Part shown: positions 26,281-34,393 of the stretch, in pieces
Numbering within the stretch: position 1 is the first letter of the stretch
Layout: each line of letters begins with the position of its first letter
Assembly (NCBI RefSeq): GCF_016909575.1
Contig: NZ_JAFBGA010000004.1
Location: forward strand, 434,001-498,000
Source: Streptomyces sp. HB132
GTDB lineage: Bacteria > Actinomycetota > Actinomycetes > Streptomycetales > Streptomycetaceae
Reading direction: 5' to 3'
Length of the DNA: 64,000 nt
Notes under the pieces: model-generated
Told to the model about the DNA's origin: nothing
What the model saw: only the letters and a program-made list of their open reading frames with translations
The model's database searches: none
Made by a program: the position numbers and the translations under genes

Positions 26281-26930
26281 ACGGCAGCGGCAGCGGCAGG
26301 GGCCGCAAGATCGTCCTCTGGCGGCACGGCCAGACGGCGTGGAACCTGGAGCGCCGTTTCCAGGGCTCGACGGACATCGAGCTGACCGGGACGGGTGTCG
26401 AGCAGGCACGTCGCGCCGCCCGGCTGCTCGCCTCGCTGCAGCCGCACGCGATCGTGGCGTCCGACCTGCGGAGGGCGGCGGCCACGGCTGCCGAGCTCGC
26501 CTCGGTCACCGGCCTGGCCGTCGCGCACGATGCCGCGCTGCGCGAGACGTACGCGGGCGCCTGGCAGGGCCTCACGCACGAGGAGATCGTCGGCCGGTAC
26601 GCCGAGCAGTACACGGCGTGGAAGCGCGGTGAGCCCGTCCGCAGGGGCGGTGGCGAACTGGAGACCGAGGTCGCCGACCGGGCGGCCCCCGTCGTCCTGG
26701 AGCATGCCGACAAACTGCCCGACGCCGGCACGCTCGTCGTGGTGAGCCACGGTGGCACGATCCGGACGACCATCGGCCGACTGCTCGGGCTCGAGTCCCA
26801 CCACTGGGAGGGGCTCGGCGGGCTTTCCAACTGCTGCTGGTCCGTCCTGGGCGAAGGCGCGCGCGGCTGGCGTCTGCTCGAGCACAACGCCGGGACGCTC
26901 CCCGAACCGGTGCTCGGGGACGACGACTAG
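26277..26930 (+). CDS. Histidine phosphatase (phosphoglycerate-mutase-like), apparent CTG start
   Basis: A 217 aa member of the histidine phosphatase superfamily. It has KIVLWRHGQTAWNLERRFQG with the catalytic His at residue 17 and VVVSHGGTIRTTIGRLLGLE with the second His. The reading frame is closed by a stop at 26268-26270. Between there and the active site there is no ATG, GTG or TTG. The only sensible start is CTG 26277, which overlaps the rsfS stop (CTGA) and has GGAAGG nine bases upstream. A start at GTG 26454 would delete the catalytic motif. The substrate is unknown; family members include broad phosphatases and glycerate phosphate enzymes. Confidence 0.88.
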   Translation: MNGSGSGRGRKIVLWRHGQTAWNLERRFQGSTDIELTGTGVEQARRAARLLASLQPHAIVASDLRRAAATAAELASVTGLAVAHDAALRETYAGAWQGLTHEEIVGRYAEQYTAWKRGEPVRRGGGELETEVADRAAPVVLEHADKLPDAGTLVVVSHGGTIRTTIGRLLGLESHHWEGLGGLSNCCWSVLGEGARGWRLLEHNAGTLPEPVLGDDD

Positions 26931-26970
26931 CAGGTGCCCGGAGGCTTCCTCCGGGCTGCTGGGGCCGGAT

Positions 26971-27000
26971 TTCACTTTCCGGGTCGTCGCAGGCTAAAGT
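26971..27000 (+). promoter_or_regulatory. Promoter of the first tRNA-Ala gene
   Basis: TTCACT (26971-26976) and TAAAGT (26995-27000) are separated by 18 bp. The tRNA begins 47 bp after the -10 box. Confidence 0.5.
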
Positions 27001-27047
27001 TCTTCTTGTTCGCAGCGCGGAAACGTGGAGAATCACAGCGGACAGCG

Positions 27048-27120
27048 GGGCTATAGCTCAGTTGGTAGAGCGCCTGCATGGCATGCAGGAGGTCAGGAGT
27101 TCAATTCTCCTTAGCTCCAC
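27048..27120 (+). tRNA. tRNA-Ala (anticodon GGC), copy 1
   Basis: A 73 nt cloverleaf. The acceptor stem GGGGCTA / TAGCTCC has the G3:U70 wobble pair that marks alanine tRNAs. The D arm holds GCTCAGTTGGTAGAGC. The anticodon stem CCTGC/GCAGG encloses ATGGCAT, giving anticodon GGC. The T loop is TTCAATT and the discriminator is A. The 3' CCA is not encoded. It is identical to the copy at 27952. Confidence 0.97.
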
Positions 27121-27125
27121 AGTCA

Positions 27126-27162
27126 AGATCCCGTCCCCGGCAGGGGGCGGGATCTTTTTTTG
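27126..27162 (+). terminator. Rho-independent terminator after tRNA-Ala copy 1
   Basis: AAGATCCCGTCCCC pairs with GGGGGCGGGATCTT over a GGCA loop, followed by seven T residues. An intrinsic terminator with a real T-run is uncommon in this genome. Confidence 0.9.
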
Positions 27163-27330
27163 CCGAATGTGCGGCACCGGTGACGTCACTCGTGCCGGTC
27201 ACGTCTCAACTGCCCCGGCCCGCCTGGGACAAGGGCCGCCAGGGTGCTCGGGCGGCGTTGTCGCAGGTGCACCGGCCGGACAGGCGCCCTGCCCTTCGGG
27301 GCAAAGGCGCGCAGCTGGGCGCTCTTCGGG

Positions 27331-27359
27331 CTGACCCCCTTGCGGGGTCATGGCAGAAT
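27331..27359 (+). promoter_or_regulatory. Possible promoter before the small Cys-pair gene
   Basis: CTGACC (27331-27336) and CAGAAT (27354-27359) are 17 bp apart. A perfect TGACCCC/GGGGTCA hairpin overlaps the spacer. Apart from a doubtful 51-codon frame, this is the only signal seen in 27163-27562. Confidence 0.35.
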
Positions 27360-27402
27360 CGGAGCGCCGGAGGGGGCGACGGACCGATCGGGAGGGAGCG
27401 CG

Positions 27403-27558
27403 ATGCCTGCGAGCCGCGTACGGGCCCCGGGCCCGCCCCTTACCCCCGCCGCGCTCCACCGCTCGACCCGCACCCACCGTCCCACCGTGACCCCCTCCCT
27501 CTGCGCCTCGCCGCAGCGCTCCGTCACGTGCACGGCCTGCGGCCGCCCTCGGAGCTGA
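27403..27558 (+). CDS. Possible 51 aa peptide, doubtful
   Basis: The ATG at 27403 has GGAGGG six bases upstream and opens 51 codons (MPASRVRAPG start, SVTCTACGRPRS end). The composition is Pro/Arg/Thr-rich without a clear fold, and the frame ends four bases before the next gene. It could be a translated leader or simply chance in GC-rich DNA. Confidence 0.25.
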   Translation: MPASRVRAPGPPLTPAALHRSTRTHRPTVTPSLCASPQRSVTCTACGRPRS

Positions 27559-27562
27559 CCGG

Positions 27563-27796
27563 ATGGGTGCACACAGGCGGAAGTGCGACTGGTGCGGCAG
27601 CGGTACGCCCATCGTGAGGGACATGGATCCCGTCAACGCCGAGTTCCAGTACTGGTGCGAGGAGTGCGCGCAGGCGCTGATCATAAAAGGCGACCCCATC
27701 GAGACCTACCGGGAGCTCGAGGGGGAGCCCATCTACGGCCGGCTCCTGGAGGAGCACTGCACCCTCAAGCGCTTCTACTCCTTCGCCACGGCCTGA
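27563..27796 (+). CDS. Conserved hypothetical protein with two Cys pairs (77 aa)
   Basis: Small soluble protein MGAHRRKCDWCGSGTPIVRD with CDWC and a second pair in QYWCEECAQALII. This spacing would suit a zinc ribbon. No catalytic motif is seen. The ATG at 27563 has GGAG eight bases upstream. The gene lies alone between two identical tRNA-Ala genes and may have its own promoter at 27331-27359. I cannot assign a function; binding to RNA or protein through a structural zinc is a reasonable guess only. Confidence 0.82.
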   Translation: MGAHRRKCDWCGSGTPIVRDMDPVNAEFQYWCEECAQALIIKGDPIETYRELEGEPIYGRLLEEHCTLKRFYSFATA

Positions 27797-27885
27797 CACG
27801 GCCCTCCGGCCCACCTGCCCACCCGCGCGGGGCCGCTGGTCAGTGCGTTGGCCACCGGTCCCACCGGGGTCGGGTGGAACGATTT

Positions 27886-27913
27886 TTGATGGGCCGGTGG
27901 GAGCGTGTAATGT
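27886..27913 (+). promoter_or_regulatory. Promoter of the second tRNA-Ala gene
   Basis: TTGATG (27886-27891), 16 bp, TAATGT (27908-27913). It lies 38 bp before the tRNA 5' end and differs from the promoter of copy 1. Confidence 0.5.
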
Positions 27914-27951
27914 TCTCGATGTCGCCAGGGAAACCAGGTGGCAAACAGCAC

Positions 27952-28024
27952 GGGGCTATAGCTCAGTTGGTAGAGCGCCTGCATGGCATGCAGGAGGTCA
28001 GGAGTTCAATTCTCCTTAGCTCCA
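27952..28024 (+). tRNA. tRNA-Ala (anticodon GGC), copy 2
   Basis: Identical over all 73 nt to the gene at 27048, including the CAGT that follows. The flanking promoter and terminator sequences differ, so only the mature tRNA is conserved. The two genes are 904 bp apart in direct orientation. Confidence 0.97.
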
Positions 28025-28031
28025 CAGTGAG

Positions 28032-28067
28032 GAAGCGGGTCATCCGAATCGGATGACCCGCTTCTTT
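28032..28067 (+). terminator. Terminator after tRNA-Ala copy 2
   Basis: Perfect 15 bp stem GAAGCGGGTCATCCG / CGGATGACCCGCTTC over AAT, followed by TTT. Confidence 0.88.
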
Positions 28068-28108
28068 GTCGTGTCCGTCGTCTCTTTCGTCTCCCGGTGG
28101 TGTGCGGG

Positions 28109-29073
28109 TCAGCCCCGTCCGTTGTTGAGCGCCCCGCGCGGGGCGCTCGACAACGAGGGGCGTTCGGTGGCCTGCTCGATACGGAGGGCCGCCGGCGCCG
28201 GGCATCGGCGTGCGGCATGCTGGGCCGGTGCCCCGCAGGTGGACCGGAACCACGGCGTCGGCGAGCGCCGGACAGCCGTCGGGGCCGAGCCTGACCAGCT
28301 CCGGAACGACGTCCGCGCACAGGCCGTGGCCCTGGCGCAGCGTCCAGTTCACCGCCAGCTTCTCGCCGCTGGGGACGGACTCCTCCGGATGCTCGTAGTC
28401 GGGAGAGGGCAACGGCAGCCACCCCGAGTGCTTCCCGTCCGCAGCCACCGTCCAGCACGTGGGCCGAGAGGTCGTCCGTGAACGCCGAGAGGGTGGACGA
28501 GAGGGAGCGGGCCGATCCGTCCGGATGCGTCTGCACGCCCTGCGGCCCTTCACCGCCCGGGTCACCTCGCGAAGCGCTTCCGGGGCGGCGGGTCCACCGC
28601 CGTTCGTGACGTCGACGAGGCCGCCCGCGGCGGCGGGCAGCCCCAGCTCGCACCGGCCGCACCGGCCCGCCGTCTCGGCCGCCGGCCAGTTCGTAAACCT
28701 CGGCGACTCGCCGATCGGGCAGGTCTCCGGCCCGATCCGCAGGATGGCGCCGGCGCCGAGCGTGCCGCCCGCAGCGGCCGGTGAGGCCCTGGAGGCCATG
28801 GCGTCGTGCGAGGCGGCAGCGTCGATCCAGGTGCTGTGACAGCCGCCGGCGAGCACGCCCTGCGGGACCGGTGGCGCGCCGGCCAGTTGCAGGACGTAGC
28901 GCAGGGCCTCCGGTGGGAACCTCGACCACCATCGGGCGCTCCACGGAGCCCGGTCTCCTGCCGGTGTGTGCCAGGGCTCTCCAGCCGGCGCCGTATACCG
29001 GCCGGTACGAGGTTTGCGCTGTTGCCCCGACAGCGGGCAGTACGCGGAGAAACCTCCGGAGTGTGCGGGTCAC
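28109..29073 (-). pseudogene. Frameshifted NuoF-like / ferredoxin fusion remnant
   Basis: Recognisable protein segments follow one another on the minus strand but in changing frames. ERPMVVEVPTGGPALR (an SLBB-like edge) is followed by YVLQLAGAPPVPQGVLAGG and ETAGRCGRCELGLPAAAGG (NuoF-type Fe-S region). After a shift comes HPDGSARSLSSTLSAFTDDL. After another comes a ferredoxin-like part, LAVNWTLRQGHGLCADVVPE. A last shift gives RRCPAPAALRIEQ. At least four frameshifts are needed, and the FMN/NADH-binding N-terminal domain is absent, so the gene is dead. A strong hairpin (GAGCGCCCC / GGGGCGCTC, 28127-28148) lies near its 3' end. Intact relatives are annotated in actinomycetes as NADH-ubiquinone oxidoreductase F-like proteins. 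Confidence 0.75.
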
Positions 29074-29187
29074 GTGGAAGATTCGTGCTGATTGCGTGCC
29101 CGTCGACCTCGGGTGTCGAGATGCGCACGGCTTCCCGAGCGGATATACGCAGGGCCGGGCGCCGGGCCCGTGCGGTACCCTGACGCC

Positions 29188-29226
29188 ATGCGTGCCGTAG
29201 GCCTTCTGCTTAGCGAGCCGCGCTGA
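29188..29226 (+). CDS. leuS leader peptide MRAVGLLLSEPR
   Basis: A 12-residue open frame with three consecutive leucine codons (CTT CTG CTT). CTT is a rarely used codon in this DNA. It stands just upstream of a terminator and the leucyl-tRNA synthetase gene, as expected for a ribosome-sensing leader. The preceding ribosome binding site is weak, so translation is inferred. Confidence 0.75.
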   Translation: MRAVGLLLSEPR

Positions 29227-29295
29227 CCATTCCCGACCGGTGAGAATGCCTGGTCGGACTCGGCGCGGCGTCCCCTCCTGTGCGAGGGGATTTTT
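29217..29295 (+). promoter_or_regulatory. Transcription attenuator of leuS
   Basis: Three stems are visible. GCCGCGC (29217-29223) can pair with GCGCGGC (29263-29269). CCGACC (29233-29238) pairs with GGTCGG (29252-29257) inside it. TCCCCTC (29271-29277) pairs with GAGGGGA (29284-29290) and is followed by TTTTT, an intrinsic terminator. The first arm overlaps the end of the leader peptide, so ribosome position on the Leu codons would change the fold. The exact antiterminator pairing is not resolved. Confidence 0.75.
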
Positions 29296-29378
29296 CGTTT
29301 CCGTAGACGTGTGTCCGTAAGACGTGTGTCCGTGGACGTGGGTGCCGGCAGATGACGATCGATGGAGCTTTGAGGATC

Positions 29379-32252
29379 ATGAGCGAGACGAACACCGCGG
29401 CCGAGGTGGCCGCGCCGCACCGCTATACGGCAGCGATGGCCGCCGACATCGAGGCACGCTGGCAGGACTTCTGGGACGCCGAGGGGACGTACGAGGCACC
29501 CAACCCGACCGGCGACCTGGCGGACGATCCCGAGCTGGCCGCCAAGCCGAAGCGCTTCGTCATGGACATGTTCCCGTATCCGTCGGGGTCGGGTCTGCAC
29601 GTCGGGCACCCGCTGGGCTACATCGCCACGGACGTCTACGCCCGCCACCAGCGGATGACCGGGCACAACGTCCTGCACACCCTGGGCTTCGACGCGTTCG
29701 GCCTGCCGGCCGAGCAGTACGCCGTGCAGACGGGCACACACCCGCGGGCCTCCACCGAGGCCAACATGGAGAACATGAAGGTCCAGCTGCGCCGGCTGGG
29801 ACTGGGACACGACAAGCGCCGCTCCTTCGCGACGATCGACTCGGACTACTACAGGTGGACCCAGTGGATCTTCGTGCAGATCTTCAACTCGTGGTACGAC
29901 ACCGAGGCCGACCGGGCCCGGCCGATCGCCGAGCTGGTCGCGCAGTTCGAGAGCGGTGAGCGCCCGCTGCCGGACGGCCGTGAGTGGGGTGCGCTGAGCG
30001 CCGCCGACCGCGCCGACGTCCTGGGGCAGTACCGCCTGGCATACGCCTCGGACGCGCCCGTCAACTGGTCGCCGGGGCTGGGGACCGTGCTGGCCAACGA
30101 AGAGGTGACGGCCGACGGCCGCTCCGAGCGCGGTAACTTCCCGGTCTTCAAGGCCAAGCTGCGCCAGTGGAACATGCGCATCACGGCCTACGCCGACCGG
30201 CTGCTGAACGACCTGGACGGGCTGGACTGGCCCGAGGCCATCAAGCTGCAGCAGCGCAACTGGATCGGTCGTTCCGAGGGCGCGCGGGTCGACTTCCCCG
30301 TCGACGGAGCGGGAGACATCACCGTCTTCACCACCCGTCAGGACACCTTGTTCGGCGCGACCTACATGGTGCTGGCGCCCGAACACGAGCTGGTCGAACG
30401 GATCATCCCCGCCGCCTGGCCCGAGGGCACCCACCCGGTCTGGACCGGAGGACACGCCAACCCGGCCGAGGCCGTCACGGCGTACCGCAAGCAGGCCGCG
30501 GCCAAGTCCGACGTCGAGCGGCAGGCCGAGGCCAAGGACAAGACGGGTGTCTTCACCGGCGCCTACGCGACCAACCCCGTCAGCGGCGAGAAGGTTCCCG
30601 TCTTCATCGCCGACTACGTCCTGATGGGCTACGGCACCGGCGCGATCATGGCCGTACCGGCGCACGACGCACGCGACTTCGCCTTCGCGCGCGCTTTCGA
30701 GCTGCCGATGCGCTGCGTCGTCGAGCCCTCGGACGACCGTGGCCTGGACACGTCGACGTGGGAGGACGCGTTCGCCTCGTACGAGGCGAAGCTGGTCAAC
30801 TCGGCCAACGACGAGGTCTCGCTGGACGGCCTGGGTGTCGTCGACGCCAAGGCGAAGATCACGGAGTGGCTGCAGACGCACGGAGTCGGTGAGGGCACGG
30901 TCAACTTCCGCCTGCGCGACTGGCTGTTCAGCCGTCAGCGCTACTGGGGTGAGCCCTTCCCGATCGTGTACGACGAGGAGGGCATCGCCCACCCGCTGCC
31001 CGAGTCGATGCTGCCGCTGGAACTGCCAGAGGTCGAGGACTACTCGCCGCGCACCTTCGACCCGGAGGACGCCGACACCCAGCCCGAGACCCCGCTGTCC
31101 CGGAACGCAGACTGGGTCAACGTCGTCCTGGACCTCGGCGACGGATCCGGCCCGCGGAATTACCGCCGCGAGACCAACACCATGCCGAACTGGGCGGGCT
31201 CCTGCTGGTACGAGCTGCGCTATCTGGACCCGAACAACGACCAGCGGCTGGTCGACCCGGCGATCGAGCAGTACTGGATGGGCCCGAGGGAGGGACAGCC
31301 CACCGGCGGTGTGGACCTGTACGTCGGCGGCGCGGAGCACGCCGTACTGCACCTGCTGTACGCCCGCTTCTGGTCGAAGGTGCTGCACGACCTGGGGCAC
31401 ATCTCGTCCGCCGAGCCGTTCCACAAGCTGTACAACCAGGGCATGATCCAGGCGTTCGTCTACCGTGACAGCCGCGGTATCGCGGTCCCGGCCACCGAGG
31501 TCGAGGAGCGCGACGGGGCGTATTACCACGCGGGTGAGAAGGTCAGCCGTGTCCTGGGCAAGATGGGCAAGTCCCTGAAGAACGCCGTGACGCCCGACGA
31601 GATCTGCGGCGAGTACGGCGCGGACACCCTGCGGCTGTACGAGATGGCCATGGGACCCCTGGACGTCTCCCGCCCGTGGGACACCCGCGCGGTGGTCGGC
31701 CAGTACCGGCTGCTGCAGCGGCTGTGGCGCAACGTCGTCGACGAGGAGACCGGTGAGGTCACCGTCGTGGACTCGGAGCCCGGCGAGGACACGCTGCGGG
31801 CGCTGCACAAGGCCATCGACGGAGTCAGCCAGGACATGGCGGGGATGCGTTTCAACACCGCCATCGCCAAGGTCACCGAGCTGAACAACCACCTGACGAA
31901 GGCGGGCGGTCCGCTGTCGCGGTCGGTCGCCGAGCGGCTGGTGCTGCTGATCGCACCGCTGGCGCCGCACGTGGCGGAGGAACTGTGGCGCCGACTGGGT
32001 CACACCCGGTCCGTCGTGCACCAGGACTTCCCGGTCGCCGACCCGGCGTACGTCGTGGACGAAACCGTGACCTGTGTGGTGCAGATCAAGGGCAAGGTGA
32101 AGGCGCGCCTGGAGATCTCCCCGTCGATCTCGGACGAGGAGCTGGAGGCACTGGCCCTGGCGGACGAGAACGTCGTCGCCGCGCTGGGCGGGAACGGAAT
32201 CCGCAAGGTGATCGTGCGGGCGCCGAAGCTGGTCAACATCGTCCCCGCGTAA
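29379..32252 (+). CDS. leuS: Leucyl-tRNA synthetase
   Basis: Class I synthetase of 957 aa that charges tRNA-Leu. The HIGH motif is HVGH in [11 protein letters not shown] (about residue 73). The KMSKS motif reads KMGKS in [12 protein letters not shown] (about residue 728). The CP1 editing domain spans about residues 230-430, with [20 protein letters not shown] and the [13 protein letters not shown] segment. [17 protein letters not shown] holds the conserved catalytic-domain Trp/Cys. The ATG at 29379 is chosen; ATG 29352 would add nine residues. Expression is likely controlled by the Leu-codon leader just upstream. Confidence 0.97.
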   Translation: MSETNTAAEVAAPHRYTAAMAADIEARWQDFWDAEGTYEAPNPTGDLADDPELAAKPKRFVMDMFPYPSGSGLHVGHPLGYIATDVYARHQRMTGHNVLHTLGFDAFGLPAEQYAVQTGTHPRASTEANMENMKVQLRRLGLGHDKRRSFATIDSDYYRWTQWIFVQIFNSWYDTEADRARPIAELVAQFESGERPLPDGREWGALSAADRADVLGQYRLAYASDAPVNWSPGLGTVLANEEVTADGRSERGNFPVFKAKLRQWNMRITAYADRLLNDLDGLDWPEAIKLQQRNWIGRSEGARVDFPVDGAGDITVFTTRQDTLFGATYMVLAPEHELVERIIPAAWPEGTHPVWTGGHANPAEAVTAYRKQAAAKSDVERQAEAKDKTGVFTGAYATNPVSGEKVPVFIADYVLMGYGTGAIMAVPAHDARDFAFARAFELPMRCVVEPSDDRGLDTSTWEDAFASYEAKLVNSANDEVSLDGLGVVDAKAKITEWLQTHGVGEGTVNFRLRDWLFSRQRYWGEPFPIVYDEEGIAHPLPESMLPLELPEVEDYSPRTFDPEDADTQPETPLSRNADWVNVVLDLGDGSGPRNYRRETNTMPNWAGSCWYELRYLDPNNDQRLVDPAIEQYWMGPREGQPTGGVDLYVGGAEHAVLHLLYARFWSKVLHDLGHISSAEPFHKLYNQGMIQAFVYRDSRGIAVPATEVEERDGAYYHAGEKVSRVLGKMGKSLKNAVTPDEICGEYGADTLRLYEMAMGPLDVSRPWDTRAVVGQYRLLQRLWRNVVDEETGEVTVVDSEPGEDTLRALHKAIDGVSQDMAGMRFNTAIAKVTELNNHLTKAGGPLSRSVAERLVLLIAPLAPHVAEELWRRLGHTRSVVHQDFPVADPAYVVDETVTCVVQIKGKVKARLEISPSISDEELEALALADENVVAALGGNGIRKVIVRAPKLVNIVPA

Positions 32253-32348
32253 CGGCGCCGTGGGCCCTGCGTGACGGCGTTCGGGCAGTGCGCGTGCCTG
32301 CGGGACGACGCTGTACCAGCCGCGCGGGCGTGTCAGGGCTTTCCCTTA

Positions 32349-32389
32349 CGGGCAGGCTGGGGGTTCCGGTGGAACCCTCGGCCTGCCCG
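32349..32389 (+). terminator. Terminator after leuS
   Basis: CGGGCAGGC pairs with GCCTGCCCG, and inside it GGTTCC pairs with GGAACC. No T-run. Confidence 0.75.
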
Positions 32390-32453
32390 TTCCGTTTACC
32401 GTAGAAGGGGTGGCCGCACGCGGGTGGCCGATCCGACGACCGAGGGGGCCCTC

Positions 32454-33140
32454 ATGGAAGCCATGATCCTGATCCTGCTGTTGGTGGCGTTCATGGCCCT
32501 CGGGGTGTACGCCGGTGTGAAGGCGGTGCGCGCGGCCAAACGCGGCGTGGACCGGACGATCACGCAGGCGCGCCGCTCGGTGGAGGACACCGCGCTGCGT
32601 GCCAAGAGCTACGGCCAACCGGGCGTGCCGGGGGAGCTCGCACAGCTCAGGCTCACCTTGCGCACATCGATGCGGGCCACCCAGGACGCGCTGAGCGCCG
32701 GCGCGGCGGAGGACGACTCGCTCTCGGAGTCGCTGGGCCTCTTCCAGCGCCTGAGCGCGCACGGACGCGAGCTCGACAACGACCTCAAGCGGCTGGAGCG
32801 CGAGCCGGACCGGGCCACGGTGGCGACACTGCTGCCCGGCCTGCGGGAGCGAACGGAGCGCATCACACACTCGGCGGAATCGTTGCGCTGGGCGGCGCGT
32901 GACCGGGCCGTTCAGTTCGCCGACGACGATCTGGCGGCGCTCAACGCGCAGATCGGCCTGGAGGCCGGTGCCCTGCGCCACTGGACTACCGAGGAGCCGG
33001 CGCCCCGGAGCGAAACGGCCCGGCACGACTGGAGCGCGCCGGCGGATGAGGTGACGCCGCCGTCGCTCACCCCGCCGGACCCGCGGCTGCACACGGGCTA
33101 TCCGTGGCAGAAGTCGGCCAGACCCGAGACCACGAACTGA
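32454..33140 (+). CDS. Membrane-anchored hypothetical protein
   Basis: A 228 aa protein. It has an N-terminal membrane helix (AMILILLLVAFMALGVYAGV, residues 3-22), a basic segment, and a mostly helical body with probable coiled-coil character (residues 60-170, for example LGLFQRLSAHGRELDNDLKR). The tail is Pro-rich. The ATG at 32454 follows GAGGGGG with a five-base spacer. There are no catalytic motifs. It stands alone between leuS and degV, each with its own signals. The function is unknown; the topology suggests a cytoplasmic helical domain held at the membrane. Confidence 0.8.
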   Translation: MEAMILILLLVAFMALGVYAGVKAVRAAKRGVDRTITQARRSVEDTALRAKSYGQPGVPGELAQLRLTLRTSMRATQDALSAGAAEDDSLSESLGLFQRLSAHGRELDNDLKRLEREPDRATVATLLPGLRERTERITHSAESLRWAARDRAVQFADDDLAALNAQIGLEAGALRHWTTEEPAPRSETARHDWSAPADEVTPPSLTPPDPRLHTGYPWQKSARPETTN

Positions 33141-33321
33141 CCTCGTCGGGCTGCGAAGCAGCAGACCGTGGGCAGGACTGCCACGGTCATGTCCGTACGC
33201 GTGCTGAAGGGGTCCGGAATCTTCCGATGCGCGCCAGGGCCGGATAACGGCCGGACCGGAATTGATGAGCAGGCCGGTCCCGGGCTGCCGTGCACCCACC
33301 CCGGAAGGTAACCTCCGGCTC

Positions 33322-34167
33322 ATGTCCCGCCATGTCGCTATCGTCACCGATTCAACGGCCTACCTGCCGCCCCAGACGATGGAACGGCACGGCATCACCG
33401 CAGTGCCGTTGACCGTCGTCCTGGGTGATCAGGCCCTCGAGGAGGGCATGGAGATCTCGGCCCGCTCGCTCGCGCTGGCCCTGCAGAAGCGCCGCTCCGT
33501 GACCACGTCGCGGCCCAGCCCGGAAGTCTTCGCCGCCGCGTACCGTGCCGTGGCGGAGACGGGGGCCACCGGGATCGTCTCCCTGCACCTGTCGGCCGAA
33601 TTCTCCGGTACGTACGACGCGGCCGTGCTCGCCGCGAAGGACGCCCCTGTGCCTGTACGCGTGGTCGACACCGGCATGGTCGCCATGGCCCTCGGATTCT
33701 GTGCTCTCACCGCCGCCGAGGCCGCCGAGGCGGGCGAGGGCCTGGACGAGGCGGTCGCGGCGGCCGAGAAGCGCGCGGCGGGCACGTCGGCGTTCTTCTA
33801 CGTCGACACGCTGGACTACCTGCGTCGAGGTGGCCGCATCGGTGCCGCACAGGCACTGCTGGGATCGGCACTGGCCGTCAAACCACTGCTTCAACTCGAT
33901 GGCGGGCGGATCGAGATGCTCGAGAAGGTGCGGACGGCGTCCAAGGCGATCGCACGGCTCGAGGAGATCGTCGCGGAGCGGGCCGGCACGGGTGCGGTGG
34001 ACATCGCCGTACACCATCTGGCAGCTCCGGAGGGGGCGGAGCGTCTGGCGGAGCGGCTGCGGGGGCGGGTTCCGGGGCTTGTGGACCTGCACGTGAGCGA
34101 AGTGGGCGCGGTGATCGGGGCGCACACAGGGCCGGGTCTGCTGGGAGCTGTGGTCGCGCCGCGCTGA
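33322..34167 (+). CDS. DegV family fatty-acid binding protein
   Basis: A 281 aa DegV protein. MSRHVAIVTDSTAYLPPQTM holds the conserved DSTA, SRPSPEVFAAAYRAVAE carries the TSRPSP motif, and the second half contains FYVDTLDYLRRGGRIGAAQA and VGAVIGAHTGPGLLGAVV. In Firmicutes, DegV-type FakB proteins present exogenous fatty acids to the FakA kinase, but no fakA is in this window, so the partner is unknown. The ATG at 33322 has GGAAGG upstream with a long spacer. It lies just ahead of the comEA-comEC pair. Confidence 0.92.
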   Translation: MSRHVAIVTDSTAYLPPQTMERHGITAVPLTVVLGDQALEEGMEISARSLALALQKRRSVTTSRPSPEVFAAAYRAVAETGATGIVSLHLSAEFSGTYDAAVLAAKDAPVPVRVVDTGMVAMALGFCALTAAEAAEAGEGLDEAVAAAEKRAAGTSAFFYVDTLDYLRRGGRIGAAQALLGSALAVKPLLQLDGGRIEMLEKVRTASKAIARLEEIVAERAGTGAVDIAVHHLAAPEGAERLAERLRGRVPGLVDLHVSEVGAVIGAHTGPGLLGAVVAPR

Positions 34168-34393
34168 ATCTCCTTCCGGCCCTCGCCCCGGCCGCGACTC
34201 CGCTGTCGCCCTGGACGGGCTTGTGCCGTCACCTCGGCCGGGACTGCGCTGTCCACTTGGCCGTCCCTCTCCGAGGCGGTGCGCCTTCGCCCTTCATTCC
34301 GGCGGGTGATGAGGTTTTCCACAACTGATGGGTTATCCAATGTAATTGGGTCAGCTCGGCGGATTTCCGCAGACATGTCTAGCGTCGTGTGGC

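Noticed and set aside
27048-28024. Integration site of a mobile element bounded by tRNA repeats
   Set aside because: No integrase or mobility gene lies between them; the DNA between is a small gene with normal codon bias, and the repeats are complete tRNA genes with their own promoters.
28053-28481. 142-codon plus-strand frame after the second tRNA
   Set aside because: It overlaps the terminator and the minus-strand pseudogene and has no recognisable fold.
29188-29351. T-box riboswitch in front of leuS
   Set aside because: No T-box consensus sequence or specifier stem was found; the Leu-codon leader and terminator explain the region better.
29070-32021. 983-codon minus-strand open frame opposite leuS
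   Set aside because: Long antisense frames are usual in high-GC genes; the product has no family motifs and leuS is complete on the plus strand.
34315-34345. Replication origin
   Set aside because: Only two imperfect DnaA-like words and no dnaA or dnaN nearby; an origin would carry many boxes.
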